Below, piece after piece: positions 1 to 8,537 of a stretch of DNA of 64,000 bases. Made by a program: the position numbers and the translations under genes. This DNA comes from Ochrobactrum sp. BTU1 (lineage in GTDB: Bacteria > Pseudomonadota > Alphaproteobacteria > Rhizobiales > Rhizobiaceae), in assembly GCA_018798825.1 (NCBI GenBank), contig CP076354.1, positions 1,240,001 through 1,304,000 of the forward strand, given 5' to 3'. Within the stretch, counting starts at the first letter, position 1. Each line of letters starts with the position of its first letter. The notes below the pieces were generated by a model. It made no database searches and was not told the origin of the DNA. It saw only the letters and a list, made by a program, of their open reading frames with translations.

Positions 1-449
1 CCCTCAAGTGGTCTGGCGGTTATGTCTGGGCTTGTAAGAACTACGACGGCGACGTTCAGTCCGACATCGTGGCACAGGGCTTCGGCTCGCTTGGTCTGAT
101 GACCTCGGTTCTGATGACGCCAGATGGCAAGACCGTTGAAGCGGAAGCTGCACACGGCACCGTGACTCGTCACTATCGCCAGCATCAGAAGGGCGAAGAA
201 ACTTCGACCAACTCGATTGCTTCGATCTTCGCATGGACCCGCGGCCTCGCACATCGTGCAAAGCTCGACAACAATGCTGAGCTGAAGCGTTTTGCTGACA
301 CGTTGGAAAAGGTCTGCGTCGATACAGTCGAAAGCGGCTACATGACCAAGGATCTGGCGCTGCTCATCGGTCCAGATCAGCCTTGGCTCTCGACCACTGG
401 CTTCCTCGACAAGATCGACGAAAACCTTCAGAAGGCAATGGCTGCTTAA
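1..449 (+). CDS. icd: Isocitrate dehydrogenase (NADP), C-terminal part
   Basis: Open from the window edge (reading phase begins at base 3) to a TAA at 447-449, giving about 148 C-terminal residues. The motif [15 protein letters not shown] followed by a stretch with [13 protein letters not shown] and a [12 protein letters not shown] segment is typical of the eukaryote-like homodimeric NADP isocitrate dehydrogenase family, which converts isocitrate to 2-oxoglutarate in the TCA cycle and makes NADPH. The gene is 5' truncated only by the window boundary. A strong terminator follows directly, so it ends its transcript here. Family assignment is by recognition; confidence is high. Confidence 0.95.
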   Translation, partial: LKWSGGYVWACKNYDGDVQSDIVAQGFGSLGLMTSVLMTPDGKTVEAEAAHGTVTRHYRQHQKGEETSTNSIASIFAWTRGLAHRAKLDNNAELKRFADTLEKVCVDTVESGYMTKDLALLIGPDQPWLSTTGFLDKIDENLQKAMAA

Positions 450-470
450 ACGCAAGCAAAGTCACATAAA

Positions 471-500
471 GACGGCGGGATTTTCCCGCCGTTTTTTGTT
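471..500 (+). terminator. Rho-independent terminator after icd
   Basis: Nine-base perfect stem (ACGGCGGGA at 472-480 with TCCCGCCGT at 484-492), three-base loop, followed by a T-tract. It lies 22 bases after the icd stop codon. Confidence 0.92.
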
Positions 501-576
501 TGCACCGCACTATTTATCGCTCGTAAGCGCAAATGCTCCCCGATAGTCTGTTGATTCAGAAACAGGGAGAACTGGT

Positions 577-1020
577 ATGTCGACAATTCGGGCGTTAACA
601 CCGCAAGATCGGACTGCGTGGGAGCCATTATGGAAAGCCTATCAGGTCTTTTACGAAGTCGACATTCCCGCAGAGACAACCGACATTACATGGGGGCGCT
701 TTCACGATGCGTCTGAGCCGATGCACGCACTGGGCGCGTTTGATGACGACGGACGCCTCGTTGGCATAGTCCATGTGATCTTTCACCGCTCCTGCTGGTT
801 GCCAAAATGGACCTGCTATCTCCAGGATCTCTATGTCGAAAACTCCCAGCGTGGAAAAGGCACAGGTGCCGCACTGATTGAGGCTGTGGCCGATCTTGCT
901 CGTGAAGAAGGTGCTGGCCGCCTCTATTGGCTTACGCATGAAAGCAATGCGAAAGCGCGTCGTCTTTATGACAGCATCGCGCAAGAGTCTGGTTTCATTC
1001 AATATCGCAAGGCGCTCTAA
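577..1020 (+). CDS. GNAT family N-acetyltransferase
   Basis: 147-residue cytoplasmic protein of the single-domain GNAT size. The acetyl-CoA binding region is visible as LQDLYVENSQRGKGTGAALI (about residues 82-101), which carries the Q/R-x-x-G-x-G/A loop, and is followed by the typical ESNAKARRLYDS helix near the C-terminus. The start has a good ribosome site (AGGGAG, nine bases upstream of ATG). These enzymes move an acetyl group from acetyl-CoA to an amine; the substrate cannot be read from the sequence. The gene is flanked by icd and a glutathione S-transferase pseudogene, neither of which suggests a substrate. Confidence 0.85.
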   Translation: MSTIRALTPQDRTAWEPLWKAYQVFYEVDIPAETTDITWGRFHDASEPMHALGAFDDDGRLVGIVHVIFHRSCWLPKWTCYLQDLYVENSQRGKGTGAALIEAVADLAREEGAGRLYWLTHESNAKARRLYDSIAQESGFIQYRKAL

Positions 1021-1093
1021 AAAAACCGGTTTCCCGTTTCTTTTTGCTGCAAGAAAGAGCATCCTTGCTCAGAGCTTGCAGGGAGGATCAGCA

Positions 1094-1720
1094 ATGGGCG
1101 ATTTGAAGCTTTACACCAATCCCATGTCACGCGGGCGCATTGCGCGCTGGATGCTCGAAGAGATCGGGCAACCCTATGATGTTGAAATACTGGATTACGG
1201 CCCACCCATGAAAGGGCCAGACTATTGCGCCATCAATCCGATGGGCAAAGTGCCTGCCCTTCGTCATGGCAACGACATCGTCACGGAAGTGGCAGCCATC
1301 TGTGCCTAGCTTGCGACCACCTTCCCTGAATCTGGTCTTGCCCCACATCCGGACGAGCGCGCCGATTTTTATCGCTGGCTTTTCTTCACATCTGGCCCGG
1401 TCGAAGCCGCTCTGTCCAACCACGCGCTGGGTTATGAAGTGCCAGCCGACAAGCAGGGTATGGTCGGCTATGGCAATTACGATACGGTTGTTAGTACGCT
1501 TGAAAATGCAGTGTCACGCCATCCCTACATCACCGGATCACGCTTTAATGCAGCTGACGTCTATGTCGGCTCACATATCGGATGGGGTTTGCGCTTCGGC
1601 ACCTTGCCAGCAAAGCCTGCCTTTAAGGCTTATTGGGATCGTTTGAAAGATCGCCCTGCGATGAAACGTGCCAATGAACTGGATGATGCCGCCGCAGCCG
1701 CAGCGGCTTCAAAACATTAG
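1094..1720 (+). pseudogene. Glutathione S-transferase gene interrupted by an in-frame TAG
   Basis: Reads as a normal-length (about 208 codon) glutathione S-transferase: N-terminal thioredoxin-like half with LYTNPMSRGRIARWMLEE and NPMGKVPAL, then an alpha-helical half ending in an alanine-rich tail. A TAG at 1307-1309 interrupts it after 71 codons, inside the segment that should read AAICAYLA; one base change from a tyrosine codon explains it. The frame is otherwise open on both sides, with no frameshift. A good ribosome site (GGGAGGA) precedes the ATG at 1094. The family conjugates glutathione to electrophiles. Either a recent inactivation, a sequencing error, or (least likely) a readthrough codon. 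Confidence 0.85.
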
Positions 1721-1724
1721 TTAA

Positions 1725-1823
1725 AGCATTTCCAGCAAAAGTGCGAAACGATTTTGCATGGATAATGCTATAAAAACGAAGAGATATAGCAGCTTGAATG
1801 ATTCAGTATTAACTGGAACCGCT
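1725..1823. repeat. Dispersed Rhizobiales-type intergenic repeat, copy 1
   Basis: Contains the core TCCAGCAAAAGTGCGAAACG (1731-1750), then TTTTGC, an ATAATGC segment, AACGAAGAGATATAG and an end resembling GGAACCGCTCTA. The same core with TTTTGCGT, GATGATGC and GCGAAGAGATAGAG recurs at 55535-55605. From memory this is a very common short palindromic-type repeat of Brucella and rhizobia. It sits between the broken GST gene and the convergent regulator gene. Confidence 0.75.
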
Positions 1824-2498
1824 CTAAAGCTGAAAAGCCTTGGCAAAGGCCTGGGCGCCATTGGGTGAGAAGGCAATAACACGACCTTCCTCCCGACGCG
1901 CCCAACCTTTATCGATGAAGTTTTTCAGAAGCGCTGCACCAAGCGCACCGCCCAAGTGGTTGCGTCTCTCACTCCAGTCTAAACAATGACGGCAGAGTGG
2001 CCGTTTGCCCTTTTGCAGCGTATCAACATCAATGCCCATGCAAGAGAAGAATGACTTTCCTTCATCAGTAAGGAGTGGCTCGTTGGCATCATTGATCAAA
2101 CCGAGCTTATACGATGCATCAAGCATTTCCACGCCGCGCTCGCCCGCCAGATGATCGTAACAAATCCGCGCCTTACGCAGCGCATGATCTTTCGGACCAG
2201 TGCGAACACGCACGGCGCCGGTTCGCTGTGCAAGCCCCATAAGCCCTTCGAGCACCTGCGCCACATCCGTACCTGATAGCCTGAAATAACGATGCCTGCC
2301 CTGCTTCTCAGCCACCAGCAAATTGGCAGCATCAAGCTTGGAAAGATGCCCACTGGCTGTCTGAAGTGTTACGCCTGCGGCGGCTGCAAGTTCGCTTACC
2401 GTCAAAGCACGACCGTCCATCAGCGCAGTCAGCATGTTTGCGCGCGCCGGATCACCCAAAAGGGCAGCAACAGAAGCTATGATCGGTCCGTCATTCAT
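1824..2498 (-). CDS. ArsR-family transcriptional regulator with cysteine-containing C-terminal domain
   Basis: 224 residues. Residues 1-90 form a winged helix-turn-helix of the ArsR/SmtB kind (LLGDPARANMLTAL, LTVSELAAAAGVTLQTASGHLSKL as the recognition unit, then the QGRHRYFRL wing). ArsR proteins are usually about 100-120 residues; here a second domain follows with C113-x2-H116, C153 and C169-x2-C172 in the segment LCRHCLDWSERRN. These residues could bind a metal or sense redox state; that is inference. The gene is divergent from the NIPSNAP/ABM pair with only 81 bases between starts, so it probably controls that pair and itself. The stop codon lies at the very edge of the repeat element. 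Confidence 0.82.
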   Translation of the reverse strand: MNDGPIIASVAALLGDPARANMLTALMDGRALTVSELAAAAGVTLQTASGHLSKLDAANLLVAEKQGRHRYFRLSGTDVAQVLEGLMGLAQRTGAVRVRTGPKDHALRKARICYDHLAGERGVEMLDASYKLGLINDANEPLLTDEGKSFFSCMGIDVDTLQKGKRPLCRHCLDWSERRNHLGGALGAALLKNFIDKGWARREEGRVIAFSPNGAQAFAKAFQL

Positions 2499-2579
2499 AC
2501 TTCGATGCTAACCGAAGCATGGATGAAGTTCAATACGCTAAAACGTCTCCAGCAAATCAGCCAATTTCAGGAGATAAGA
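2499..2579 (+). promoter_or_regulatory. Divergent promoter region with ArsR-type operator candidate
   Basis: The spacer between the divergent regulator and NIPSNAP gene carries an inverted repeat, ATGCT (2505-2509) and AGCAT (2516-2520), nested in a second one, CTTCG (2500-2504) and CGAAG (2512-2516). It lies directly upstream of the regulator start. A ribosome site (CAGGAGA) precedes the ATG at 2580. The operator role is inferred from position and symmetry only. Confidence 0.5.
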
Positions 2580-2909
2580 ATGATTACCTGCTTCATCCGC
2601 TATCAAATCGACCCGTTCAAAGCCGATGCTTTCGCGGAATATGCACGCAACTGGGGACAGGCAAGCCCCCGTTGTGGCGCGAGGCTGATTGGCTATTTTG
2701 GCCCGCATGAGGGCTCCACCACAACCGCTTATGGCGTTTATTCAGTCGAAGACCTTGCTGCCTATGAACAGTTTCGCGCACGTCTGGCCGCAGACCCAAT
2801 CGGCCGGGCAAACTATGAATTCGCGAAGCGCGAGCAATTCATCCGGTCTGAAGAACGCATATTTCTTAAGCTTCAATCAGCTCCACATGCGGAGTTTATC
2901 AAGCCATGA
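2580..2909 (+). CDS. NIPSNAP family protein
   Basis: 109 residues starting at the ATG after a clear AGGAGA ribosome site. The pattern MITCFIRYQIDPFKADAFAEYA, an aromatic GYFGPHEG segment, and FLKLQSAP at the end match the NIPSNAP fold, a dimeric alpha-beta barrel related to the ABM family. Function in bacteria is mostly unknown. It overlaps the next gene by four bases (ATGA), so the two are translationally coupled and likely act together. Confidence 0.78.
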   Translation: MITCFIRYQIDPFKADAFAEYARNWGQASPRCGARLIGYFGPHEGSTTTAYGVYSVEDLAAYEQFRARLAADPIGRANYEFAKREQFIRSEERIFLKLQSAPHAEFIKP

Positions 2910-3256
2910 TCGCTGTCATCTTTGAAGTCTGGCCAGCAGATGATGAAAGGCGCGAGCAGTATCTCGATATCGCCGCAAGCCTGCGCGCCGATCTGGCAAA
3001 AATTGACGGCTTCATATCCATTGAACGCTTTCAAAGCTTGGTTGAGCCAGAAAAGCTGCTGTCTCTCTCCTTCTGGCGTGACGAAGAGGCCGTAAAGCAG
3101 TGGCGCAATCTGCCAACACATCGGATCGCACAGACGAAAGGGCGCGGCGGTGTGTTTGAAAACTACCGTCTACGTGTTGCGAATGTCGCTCGCGATTACG
3201 GGCTCGATCAGCGCGAAGAAGCTCCTGACGATAGCCGCAAGATTCACGCCGCATAA
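2906..3256 (+). CDS. Antibiotic biosynthesis monooxygenase (ABM) domain protein
   Basis: 116 residues; ATG overlaps the stop of the NIPSNAP gene. Features of the ABM dimeric alpha-beta barrel: FEVWPADDERREQYLDIAA, then GFISIERFQS and LSLSFWRDEEAVKQWR, with the final part (YRLRVANVARDYG) typical of YgiN/heme-degrading-like relatives. Members include quinone monooxygenases and heme oxygenases; no heme ligand can be assigned here. It ends the two-gene transcript, followed at once by a bidirectional terminator shared with alaS. Confidence 0.8.
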   Translation: MIAVIFEVWPADDERREQYLDIAASLRADLAKIDGFISIERFQSLVEPEKLLSLSFWRDEEAVKQWRNLPTHRIAQTKGRGGVFENYRLRVANVARDYGLDQREEAPDDSRKIHAA

Positions 3257-3284
3257 AAAAGGCCGGGAAAATCCCGGCCTTTTC
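3257..3284. terminator. Bidirectional terminator between ABM gene and alaS
   Basis: Stem AGGCCGGGA (3260-3268) with TCCCGGCCT (3272-3280), three-base loop, A-tract before and T-tract after, so it can stop transcription from both sides of this convergent gene pair. Confidence 0.9.
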
Positions 3285-3302
3285 ATTCTTATAAGAAATT
3301 CA

Positions 3303-5960
3303 TCAGACCATCAGCGCTTTAACCGCTGCGATTGCATCATTTGCCTTGGTGCCATCGGGACCACCGGCCTGAGCCATATCCGGACGACCGCCGCCGCCAG
3401 CGCCACCGAGCGCACCAGAAGCAGCACGAACCAGATCAACTGCACTGAACCGACCAACCAGATCTTCGGTCACGGCAGCAACTGCGCTTGCCTTGCCATC
3501 TTCACCAACGCCGATGAAGAGGACAACACCAGAGCCAACCTGCTTCTTGCCTTCGTCGGCAAGTGGCTTGAGATCACGCGGCGAGACACCTGTCACAACC
3601 TTGCCAAGGAAATTGACACCGTTGACGGTTTCCACAGCGCTGCCACCGTCCGAAGAACCACCGCTCAACGCAAGCTGTCTGCGTGCTTCGGTAAGTTCGC
3701 GTTCGAGTTTCTTGCGCTCATCAACCAGAGCATTGACGCGCTCCAGTGCTTCCGATGGCGTGGTTTTCAGCACGCCGGCGATTGCCTTGACGCGCTCGTC
3801 CTGTTCTTCGAGGTAAAGGCGAGCCGCCTCACCCGTCAGAGCCTCCATACGACGGACACCGGCGGCAACACCGCTATCAGATAGAATGCGAACGAGACCG
3901 ATATCACCGGTCTGGCGCACATGCGTACCACCGCAAAGCTCAACCGAGTAAGCCTTACCGGCCTTTTCGCCGTGCTTCGCCGTGCCCATCGAAACAACGC
4001 GCACTTCATCGCCGTATTTTTCGCCGAACAGCGCCATCGCACCTTCGGCAATAGCATCATCCACAGCCATCAAGCGCGTGGTGACTTGAGCATTCTGCAG
4101 AATGATCTCGTTGGCGAGATTTTCAACAGCTGTCAGTTCCTCAGCCGAAATCGGCTTTGGGTGCGAGAAGTCAAAGCGCAGACGATCAGGCGCGACAAGC
4201 GAACCCTTCTGTGCAACGTGAGAACCCAACGTTTCACGCAGAGCTTCATGCAAGAGGTGAGTGGCCGAGTGATTGGAACGGATGCGCGTGCGACGCTCTC
4301 CATCAACCTTCAACTCAACCGGTTCACCAACCTTCGCGGAACCCTTGGTAATTTCGCCGGTGTGAACGAAGAGGCCTTCACCCTTCTTCTGGGTGTCTTT
4401 GATCGTGATGACAAAGCCTTCGCCGGAGATTGTTCCGGTATCGCCCTGCTGACCACCAGATTCGCCGTAGAATGGCGTCTGGTTGACTACGACGGTCACG
4501 GTTTCGCCTTCGGCAGCCGATGCCACTTCTGCGCCATCACGCACGAGGGCAGCAATAACACCTTCCGCACTTTCGGTTTCATAGCCGAGGAACTCGGTCG
4601 CGCCGACCTTATCCTTGATGCCGAACCAGATGGTTTCCGCTGCAGCTTCGCCGGAACCGGTCCAGTTGGCGCGAGCTTCCGCCTTCTGGCGTTCCATGGC
4701 GACATTGAAGCCATCAGTATCGACCGTCACGCCGCGTTGGCGCAAAGCATCCTGCGTCAGATCAAGCGGGAAACCATAGGTATCGTAAAGCTTGAACGCG
4801 GTTTCGCCATCAAGACGATCACCTTCAACCAGGTTTTCCGAAGCATCGGAAAGCAGGCCAAGGCCGCGTTCCAACGTTTTGCGGAAACGGGTTTCTTCCA
4901 GCTTAAGTGTTTCGGAAATAAGCGCTTCTGCGCGGATGAGTTCCGGGTAAGCCTGGCCCATTTCGCGGATCAGAGCTGGCAGCAGACGCCACATCAATGG
5001 CTGGCTCGCGCCAAGCAGCTGCGCATGGCGCATAGCGCGACGCATGATGCGGCGTAGAACATAACCGCGACCTTCATTAGACGGCAGAACGCCATCTGCA
5101 ATCAGGAAGCTCGATGCACGCAAATGATCGGCAATTACGCGATGGCTGGCGCGGAAATCGCCTTCGGCCTTAACGCCAGTTGCTTCTTCCGAAGCACGGA
5201 TAAGCGCCTTAAACAGATCGATATCGTAGTTATCGTGCACGCCCTGAAGCACTGCCGCAACACGCTCAAGGCCCATGCCTGTGTCAATCGAAGGACGCGG
5301 CAAATCAATGCGTTGATCAGGTGTAACCTGCTCGAACTGCATGAAAACGAGGTTCCAGATCTCAATGAAACGATCGCCGTCTTCATCTGCTGATCCGGGA
5401 GGTCCACCCCAAATATGATCGCCGTGATCGTAGAAGATTTCCGAACAAGGACCGCACGGTCCGGTGTCACCCATAGCCCAGAAGTTGTCATTCGTTGCAA
5501 TGCGGATGATACGATCATCCGAAAGACCGGCAATCTTCTTCCAGAAATTCGCAGCATCATCATCCGTGTGATAGACGGTGACGAGCAGCTTGTCCTTGTT
5601 GAGGCCAAATTCCTTGGTAATCAGGTTCCAGGCATGGCTGATCGCTTCTTCCTTGAAGTAATCACCAAACGAGAAATTGCCGAGCATTTCAAAGAAAGTG
5701 TGGTGGCGTGCTGTGTAGCCCACATTATCCAGATCGTTATGCTTGCCGCCAGCGCGTACGCATTTCTGCGAAGTAGTCGCGCGGCTGTAAGGGCGCTGTT
5801 CAAGACCAGTAAAAACGTTCTTGAACTGAACCATACCCGCATTGGTGAACATCAGCGTCGGGTCGTTACGAGGAACGAGCGGGCTTGATGAAACGACTTC
5901 ATGTCCGTTTTTGCGGAAATAGTCGAGGAATGTGGACCTTATCTCGTTGACGCCAGCCAT
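3303..5960 (-). CDS. alaS: Alanyl-tRNA synthetase
   Basis: 885 residues, full length for the family. N-terminal class II catalytic core ([28 protein letters not shown], the [18 protein letters not shown] motif), editing domain with [11 protein letters not shown] and the downstream ELCGGTHV zinc-binding cluster, and the C-terminal oligomerisation region ending [14 protein letters not shown]. It charges tRNA-Ala and hydrolyses mischarged Ser and Gly. It lies downstream of recA in the same direction, but a terminator and a long spacer separate them, so it probably has its own promoter. Confidence 0.98.
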   Translation of the reverse strand: MAGVNEIRSTFLDYFRKNGHEVVSSSPLVPRNDPTLMFTNAGMVQFKNVFTGLEQRPYSRATTSQKCVRAGGKHNDLDNVGYTARHHTFFEMLGNFSFGDYFKEEAISHAWNLITKEFGLNKDKLLVTVYHTDDDAANFWKKIAGLSDDRIIRIATNDNFWAMGDTGPCGPCSEIFYDHGDHIWGGPPGSADEDGDRFIEIWNLVFMQFEQVTPDQRIDLPRPSIDTGMGLERVAAVLQGVHDNYDIDLFKALIRASEEATGVKAEGDFRASHRVIADHLRASSFLIADGVLPSNEGRGYVLRRIMRRAMRHAQLLGASQPLMWRLLPALIREMGQAYPELIRAEALISETLKLEETRFRKTLERGLGLLSDASENLVEGDRLDGETAFKLYDTYGFPLDLTQDALRQRGVTVDTDGFNVAMERQKAEARANWTGSGEAAAETIWFGIKDKVGATEFLGYETESAEGVIAALVRDGAEVASAAEGETVTVVVNQTPFYGESGGQQGDTGTISGEGFVITIKDTQKKGEGLFVHTGEITKGSAKVGEPVELKVDGERRTRIRSNHSATHLLHEALRETLGSHVAQKGSLVAPDRLRFDFSHPKPISAEELTAVENLANEIILQNAQVTTRLMAVDDAIAEGAMALFGEKYGDEVRVVSMGTAKHGEKAGKAYSVELCGGTHVRQTGDIGLVRILSDSGVAAGVRRMEALTGEAARLYLEEQDERVKAIAGVLKTTPSEALERVNALVDERKKLERELTEARRQLALSGGSSDGGSAVETVNGVNFLGKVVTGVSPRDLKPLADEGKKQVGSGVVLFIGVGEDGKASAVAAVTEDLVGRFSAVDLVRAASGALGGAGGGGRPDMAQAGGPDGTKANDAIAAVKALMV

Positions 5961-6295
5961 AATTCACCCTTGGACATTTTCTGCCCTGCATGAGATGCGC
6001 ATGAAATACGCATCAATTATATAATCTCCACCCGCAGGAATGCGGCGATATACGGCACATTTTGCCGCCACGCTTCGACTACCCGATAATGGAAAGTCCG
6101 TAAGGTAGAGTTTCGGTTGTCCGCTTTTAGCGGCGTGCTGCTTTTCTGTCCAGATAAGCAGTGTGCGCTATAAAAGCAATTTAACCCGGAAACCTAGAAA
6201 ACGGCATCTATGCAACAGTGTTGAACCATAGGAGAGCCAATAATTCGGCTTCACCGTAAATGCTGCGAGTAATGCCTGACGCGATGCGCCCCAGC
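5961..6295 (-). other. Spacer and presumed leader of alaS
   Basis: Non-coding DNA between the recA terminator and alaS. It holds a dyad GATGCG (5995-6000) and CGCATC (6010-6015) close to the alaS start. I could not place a convincing promoter or a known riboswitch here. Confidence 0.4.
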
Positions 6296-6340
6296 TCAAA
6301 AACAAAAGCTCCGCATTTTCGTGCGGAGCTTTTGTCAAAT
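6296..6340 (-). terminator. Rho-independent terminator after recA
   Basis: Fourteen-base perfect stem (ACAAAAGCTCCGCA at 6302-6315 with TGCGGAGCTTTTGT at 6322-6335) and a six-base loop. On the minus strand it is followed by further T residues. It starts about 20 bases after the recA stop. Confidence 0.92.
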
Positions 6341-6356
6341 TATAGAGCCAGGAAAC

Positions 6357-7442
6357 TTATGCTTCGGCTGCGTCTGGACCGTCATCCGCTTCCGGACCAC
6401 CATCTTCAAGGAATTGCTCGGCGATCAAGCCGGCGTTCTGACGGAGTGTCGTTTCGATTTCTTTCGCGACTTCCGGATTATCCTTGAGGTACTGCTTGGC
6501 ATTTTCGCGGCCCTGCCCGAGACGCTGGGAATTATAGGAGAACCATGCTCCGGACTTCTCGACCACACCGGCTTTAACGCCAAGGTCGACCAGCTCACCA
6601 GTCTTGGAAACACCTGCACCATACATGATGTCGAACTCGACCTGCTTGAATGGAGGGGCAAGCTTGTTCTTGACCACCTTCACGCGAGTCTGGTTACCAA
6701 CGACCTCGTCACGTTCCTTGATCGAACCAATACGGCGAATATCAAGACGTACAGAAGCATAGAACTTCAGTGCATTACCGCCGGTCGTTGTTTCAGGCGA
6801 ACCGAACATAACGCCGATCTTCATACGAATCTGGTTGATGAAGATGACCATGCAGTTCGAACGCGAAATCGAAGCGGTGAGCTTGCGCAGAGCCTGGCTC
6901 ATCAGACGCGCCTGAAGGCCCGGCAAAGAATCGCCCATTTCGCCTTCAATTTCAGCACGCGGCGTAAGAGCAGCAACCGAGTCGACAACCAGAACATCGA
7001 TAGCACCGGACCGCACAAGCGTATCCGTGATTTCAAGTGCTTGTTCGCCAGTATCAGGCTGAGAAATCAGCAGGTTTTCAAGATCAACGCCAAGCTTGCG
7101 GGCATATACCGGATCAAGTGCGTGTTCCGCATCCACGAATGCGCAAATACCACCCTTCTTCTGTGCTTCTGCAATCGTATGCAGTGCGAGAGTGGTTTTA
7201 CCCGAACTTTCCGGGCCATAGATTTCTACGATACGTCCCTTGGGCAGACCGCCGACGCCCAATGCGATATCGAGAGAAAGCGAGCCGGTTGGCACAGTCT
7301 CAATATCGACGACCTCGTTCTGACCGAGCCGCATGATTGAGCCCTTGCCGAACGCACGTTCAATTTGCGACAGCGCCGCATCAAGTGCCTTAGTCTTGTC
7401 CACTGAATTTTCCTCAACGAGTCGCAATGATTTCTGAGACAT
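6357..7442 (-). CDS. recA: Recombinase A
   Basis: 361 residues. Walker A GPESSGKT at residues 76-83, strand-exchange core with [22 protein letters not shown], and an acidic C-terminal tail ([15 protein letters not shown]). RecA polymerises on single-stranded DNA, performs homologous recombination and triggers LexA self-cleavage in the SOS response. An alphaproteobacterial-type LexA box lies about 124 bases upstream, in line with SOS control. Start chosen at the ATG giving [20 protein letters not shown], the usual N-terminus of this group. Confidence 0.98.
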   Translation of the reverse strand: MSQKSLRLVEENSVDKTKALDAALSQIERAFGKGSIMRLGQNEVVDIETVPTGSLSLDIALGVGGLPKGRIVEIYGPESSGKTTLALHTIAEAQKKGGICAFVDAEHALDPVYARKLGVDLENLLISQPDTGEQALEITDTLVRSGAIDVLVVDSVAALTPRAEIEGEMGDSLPGLQARLMSQALRKLTASISRSNCMVIFINQIRMKIGVMFGSPETTTGGNALKFYASVRLDIRRIGSIKERDEVVGNQTRVKVVKNKLAPPFKQVEFDIMYGAGVSKTGELVDLGVKAGVVEKSGAWFSYNSQRLGQGRENAKQYLKDNPEVAKEIETTLRQNAGLIAEQFLEDGGPEADDGPDAAEA

Positions 7443-7565
7443 CTTACACCATCCTCTTGCATCGCTAGAAGCCCATAGGGCTCATCGCCAATATCTATTT
7501 GTATCCGTTTTGTTCCAATTTAGCAACCTAGTCAAGCAATTGATTTAAATAGATATAATTTTTTT

Positions 7566-7580
7566 GTTCTATTATTGTTC
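7566..7580 (-). promoter_or_regulatory. LexA (SOS) box upstream of recA
   Basis: GTTC (7566-7569), seven bases, GTTC (7577-7580): a perfect match to the direct-repeat GTTC-N7-GTTC operator known for alphaproteobacterial LexA (reads GAAC-N7-GAAC toward recA). It lies in an AT-rich stretch. A possible promoter, TTGGAA with a 17-base gap to GATATT, follows nearer the gene. Confidence 0.8.
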
Positions 7581-7659
7581 TATAATATTAGAAATGACAA
7601 ATGTGAATCGCTATCCACGCATTAGTTAAGAAAAACTGAAGTTTTTGATACACGATTCT

Positions 7660-7700
7660 GCAAAATACAAAACGCAGCCCTTCTTCCGAAGGACTGCGCT
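7660..7700 (-). terminator. Terminator after the OmpA-like lipoprotein gene
   Basis: Stem of 11 bases with one mismatch (CGCAGCCCTTC 7673-7683 with GAAGGACTGCG 7688-7698), four-base loop, followed on the minus strand by a T-rich tail. Confidence 0.8.
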
Positions 7701-7729
7701 GAAAAAGAATCTGACTGATTCTTGATTTA

Positions 7730-8395
7730 TCAGCTTGCGCCACGAAGCGGCGAAATCTGAATTTCAACCCGGCGGTTCTGCGCGCGGCCATCCGGCGTCG
7801 CATTGGTCGCAACTGGCTGGCTAGCACCGTAACCGATAACCGCAAAGCGACGTGGATCGATACCCTGCGAACCCAGATAGCTTGCAACAGACGACGCACG
7901 GCGCTGCGAGAGACCTTGATTGTAGCTAGCACTACCGGTCGAGTCGGTGTGGCCGTGAACGTCGACAAGAGTCTGGTTGAACTTACGCAGAACGATCGCA
8001 ACCGAGTTCAGCGTTGGGTAGAACTGGCTCTTAACCTGATCCTGATCCGTATCGAAAGTAATGGCTGAAGGCATATTCAGGATAATCTGGTCGCCATTAC
8101 GCGTAACTGAAACGCCAGTGCCCTGCAGCTGATTGCGCAGTTCGGATTCCTGACGATCCATGTAATTGCCGATTGCGCCGCCACCCAAAGCACCAATACC
8201 GGCGCCGATCAGGACTGCATTGCGCTGAGCGCGGCTGGAGCCGCCGACCATGAGGCCGCCAAGCGCACCAACAGCGGCACCGATTGCAGCGCCACCGGCG
8301 GTGTTTGATACCTTCTGTTCACCGGTATAAGGATCGGTGGTGCAGCCTGCCAGAAATGTGGCACCAATTAGGGCAATCCCGATTTTCTTCAGCAT
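7730..8395 (-). CDS. OmpA-family outer membrane lipoprotein with glycine-zipper segment
   Basis: 221 residues. Lipoprotein signal peptide with lipobox LAGC (Cys18), then a glycine-rich segment (GGAAIGAAVGALGGLMVGG and GAGIGALGGGAIGNYMDRQ, about residues 34-80) of glycine-zipper type, then an OmpA C-terminal peptidoglycan-binding domain (about 105-215) with VDVHGHTDSTGS and NQGLSQRRASSVASYL. Expected to be a lipid-anchored protein that tethers the envelope to peptidoglycan, like YiaD. It is flanked by its own terminator and is probably monocistronic. Confidence 0.92.
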   Translation of the reverse strand: MLKKIGIALIGATFLAGCTTDPYTGEQKVSNTAGGAAIGAAVGALGGLMVGGSSRAQRNAVLIGAGIGALGGGAIGNYMDRQESELRNQLQGTGVSVTRNGDQIILNMPSAITFDTDQDQVKSQFYPTLNSVAIVLRKFNQTLVDVHGHTDSTGSASYNQGLSQRRASSVASYLGSQGIDPRRFAVIGYGASQPVATNATPDGRAQNRRVEIQISPLRGAS

Positions 8396-8537
8396 GTATT
8401 GGTAATCCTCAATTGTCGATTCGTCGCGAATGATAGCTTCGATTAAGGCCGGATGGTGTTTTTAAATCCCCATCCGCGACTTTTAGAACGCAATTTGGCT
8501 TGTTTACAACAGCTTGCCGACATTTGATCGCCGCGCG

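Noticed and set aside
1094..1720. Selenocysteine-like or programmed readthrough at the GST TAG
   Set aside because: TAG is not used for selenocysteine and no readthrough context is evident; simple mutation is the better explanation.
5961..6295. Possible riboswitch or T-box upstream of alaS
   Set aside because: No specifier loop, T-box consensus or terminator/antiterminator pair was seen; T-boxes are also rare in alphaproteobacteria.
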